A DNA stretch of 43,915 bases, from the NCBI RefSeq assembly GCF_020442045.1, contig NZ_JAGRLA010000164.1, positions 1 through 43,915 of the forward strand, given 5' to 3'. The DNA comes from Bauldia sp. (GTDB taxonomy: Bacteria; Pseudomonadota; Alphaproteobacteria; Rhizobiales; Kaistiaceae). The translations under genes were made by a program, and so were the position numbers. Within the stretch, counting starts at the first letter, position 1; the number at the start of each line of letters is the position of its first letter. The notes under the pieces were generated by a model. That model saw nothing but the letters and a program-made list of their open reading frames with translations, did no database searches and was not told the DNA's origin. Of the stretch, positions 42,654 to 43,915 are shown piece by piece.

Positions 42654-43359
42654 TCGCTCACGGATCCTCATCGTTCTCCACCAGGAGCATTCAACGCCGG
42701 GACGTGTCGGATTGCGGCTGGTGGAGCGCGGCTACCAGCTCGATATCCGGCGTCCCCGTTTCGGTGATCCGCTGCCTGATTCGCTCGTCGACCATGCCGG
42801 AGCGGTGATTTTCGGCGGTCCGATGAGTGCCAACGACCCGGACGACTACATCAAACGGGAGACGGACTGGATCGAGGTGCCGCTGAAGGAGGGTGCGCCC
42901 TTCCTCGGCCTCTGTCTCGGGGCGCAACTGATGGCCCGCCATCTCGGCGCCGCGGTGACGGCGAATGCCGATGGCAGCGTCGAGGTCGGCTACTATCCGA
43001 TCTGGCCGACCGAGGCCGGCCGGCGGCTGATGGACTGGCCCGATCAGGTCCACCACTTCCATCGCGAGGGATTCGACCTGCCCGACGAGGCCGTGCTGCT
43101 GGCCACCGGCGAAAAGTTTCGCAACCAGGCTTTTTCCTTCGGAAAGTCGGCCTTTGCGATCCAGTTTCATATCGAGCTGACCAACGCGATGGTCGGCCGA
43201 TGGACGCTGAGATCGAGCGAGCGGGCGCCGCAACCCGGCGCCCAGGGGGCGGCGGAGCATTTTCTTGGCCGCGCGCTTCATGACTGGAAGACGAAGAATT
43301 TCCTGGAAGGTTTTCTCGACCACTGGCTGGCCAGCGATCCGAGGCCGGCGCGGGGCTGA
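42640..43359 (+). CDS. Class I glutamine amidotransferase domain protein
   Basis: A 239-residue stand-alone amidotransferase. The oxyanion strand is AVIFGGPMSAND, the nucleophile elbow is GLCLGAQL with Cys92, and the catalytic His177 and Glu179 are in AIQFHIEL. Thus the Cys-His-Glu triad is complete. It would hydrolyse glutamine, or a gamma-glutamyl compound as in relatives of PuuD, and hand on ammonia. The remaining partner is not evident. It begins within the terB-like gene's last codons and is followed by a ~300-nt gap containing a strong hairpin. Confidence 0.88.
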   Translation: MTPADRSRILIVLHQEHSTPGRVGLRLVERGYQLDIRRPRFGDPLPDSLVDHAGAVIFGGPMSANDPDDYIKRETDWIEVPLKEGAPFLGLCLGAQLMARHLGAAVTANADGSVEVGYYPIWPTEAGRRLMDWPDQVHHFHREGFDLPDEAVLLATGEKFRNQAFSFGKSAFAIQFHIELTNAMVGRWTLRSSERAPQPGAQGAAEHFLGRALHDWKTKNFLEGFLDHWLASDPRPARG

Positions 43360-43445
43360 TTTCGACCCATGCCAATCGTTGCAATTTGCGAAGAATTTTG
43401 CAGATTGCGTTGCACGGCCGGTTACTGAAGTCTTAATAATTTCAA

Positions 43446-43601
43446 TAAATTGCGATCATTGCCCGACCCGCTACCAGTGCTTGGGGAAGGGCCTCTGGCA
43501 AGCCGTTTGCCACTACCGGGCTACGCTGGCCTTCAGGTTGTGCGTAGTCAGCGACACCTGGCGGGGAAGGTAAGCCGTCGACCCCCGGCTTTGCCTTCCC
43601 C
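43446..43601 (+). ncRNA. Candidate structured RNA with competing hairpins
   Basis: The 296-nt gap after the amidotransferase gene holds no credible protein gene. TTGCAC (43410-43415) and TAATAA (43434-43439) could form a promoter. Hairpins follow: TGGCAA/TTGCCA (43496-43501, 43507-43512), CTACGC/GCGTAG (43521-43526, 43542-43547), and a long one. In the long one, GGGGAAGG (43563-43570) plus AAGCCG (43572-43577) pair with CGGCTT (43586-43591) plus CCTTCCCC (43594-43601). A second GGGGAAGG at 43483-43490 could compete for CCTTCCCC. No U-tail follows, so it is not a standard terminator. I do not recognise a family; a bidirectional terminator is the simple alternative. Confidence 0.35.
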
Positions 43602-43655
43602 GTCCAGTTAACCGTCTGCTTTCCCGCGATTCCCGCTACCAATTGTCCGGGGCGA

Positions 43656-43915
43656 TTACCAGTCGGGATCGCCGGCGATGGCCGCCTTCAGGTCGCGATA
43701 TTCCTCGCAATCGACGCCGCAGATCACGCCGATCTGGTCGAGCTCGGCCTGGGCAAGGTCGAACCGGCCCATCATCACATAGCCTTCACCGAGATATTCG
43801 CGGGTCAGCACGTTGTCCGGCTGGATGGCGAGCGCCTTGTGGTAGTAGGCGATGCCCTCGTCGACATCGCCCATCTTGCGCTTCGAATAGCCGATCATGG
43901 TCAGCACCATCGCAT
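43656..43915 (-). CDS. TPR repeat protein, C-terminal part (5' end outside window)
   Basis: The frame is open to the window edge, so the gene begins beyond 43915. The visible ~86 residues hold one clear TPR (IGYSKRKMGDVDEGIAYYHK, ALAIQPDN) and a second (YLGEGYVMMGRFDLAQAELD). A conserved tail follows with two cysteines (ICGVDCEEYRDLKAAI), a form common in alphaproteobacterial secreted or envelope TPR proteins. It ends GDPDW. Its role is protein-protein interaction; no partner can be named. It converges on the amidotransferase gene across the hairpin-rich gap. Confidence 0.8.
   Translation of the reverse strand, partial: AMVLTMIGYSKRKMGDVDEGIAYYHKALAIQPDNVLTREYLGEGYVMMGRFDLAQAELDQIGVICGVDCEEYRDLKAAIAGDPDW

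Overview
The window is 43.9 kb of high-GC DNA that reads as the chromosome of an alphaproteobacterium, most likely in the Hyphomicrobiales (Rhizobiales). The signs are a HemY gene with a long Pro/Glu-rich tail, a CHASE2-type cyclase, a DUF3307 protein, dense TRAP and ABC sugar transporters, several FCD-type GntR regulators and strong GC3 bias. I cannot name the genus. I see no phage, insertion sequence, CRISPR array or plasmid function.

Layout. (1) 1-2631: the 3' end of hemY, a porin and a tRNA-Thr(CGT) with its own promoter. (2) 2704-17535: a catabolic supercluster built around two divergent promoters. A leftward operon carries a DapA-family lyase, a class II aldolase, a second DapA-family lyase and a uronate-dehydrogenase-like enzyme. 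An AldA-type aldehyde dehydrogenase diverges from it. A leftward hyuA-hyuB-SDR operon follows, and divergent to that is a GntR regulator coupled to a dctPQM TRAP transporter. A low-GC ORFan membrane protein sits inside. The set looks like uptake and breakdown of an oxidised sugar or cyclic amide, but the substrate is not evident. (3) 17538-20878: glycogen-debranching-like glycosidase and GT4 glycosyltransferase. (4) 21170-32198: mixed genes, namely an AsmA-like envelope protein, aldo/keto reductase, RpiB, GNAT, 2-hydroxyacid dehydrogenase, a cyclic-nucleotide-binding protein, an FAD monooxygenase, a CHASE2 cyclase that has lost almost every catalytic residue, and a DUF3307 protein. (5) 32212-41822: a second carbohydrate locus, with a LacI regulator and two matching operators, a complete ABC importer, a sugar isomerase-like protein, a Gfo/Idh/MocA oxidoreductase, a GntR regulator preceded by an unannotated 58-codon gene, and a uronate dehydrogenase. 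(6) 41823-43915: a structured RNA candidate with a strong terminator, TerB-like protein, a class I glutamine amidotransferase, a second structured RNA candidate, and the 3' end of a TPR gene.

How it fits together. Both carbohydrate loci pair a high-affinity importer with a uronate-dehydrogenase-like enzyme and FCD or LacI regulators, so the region is a scavenging neighbourhood for sugars or sugar acids. Points worth a second look are the decayed cyclase beside an intact cNMP receptor, the hyuAB/DapA/TRAP supercluster with a shared operator-like motif, the 58-aa gene, the two structured intergenic RNAs and the low-GC ORFan. All functional calls rest on motif recognition by eye and no database was searched.
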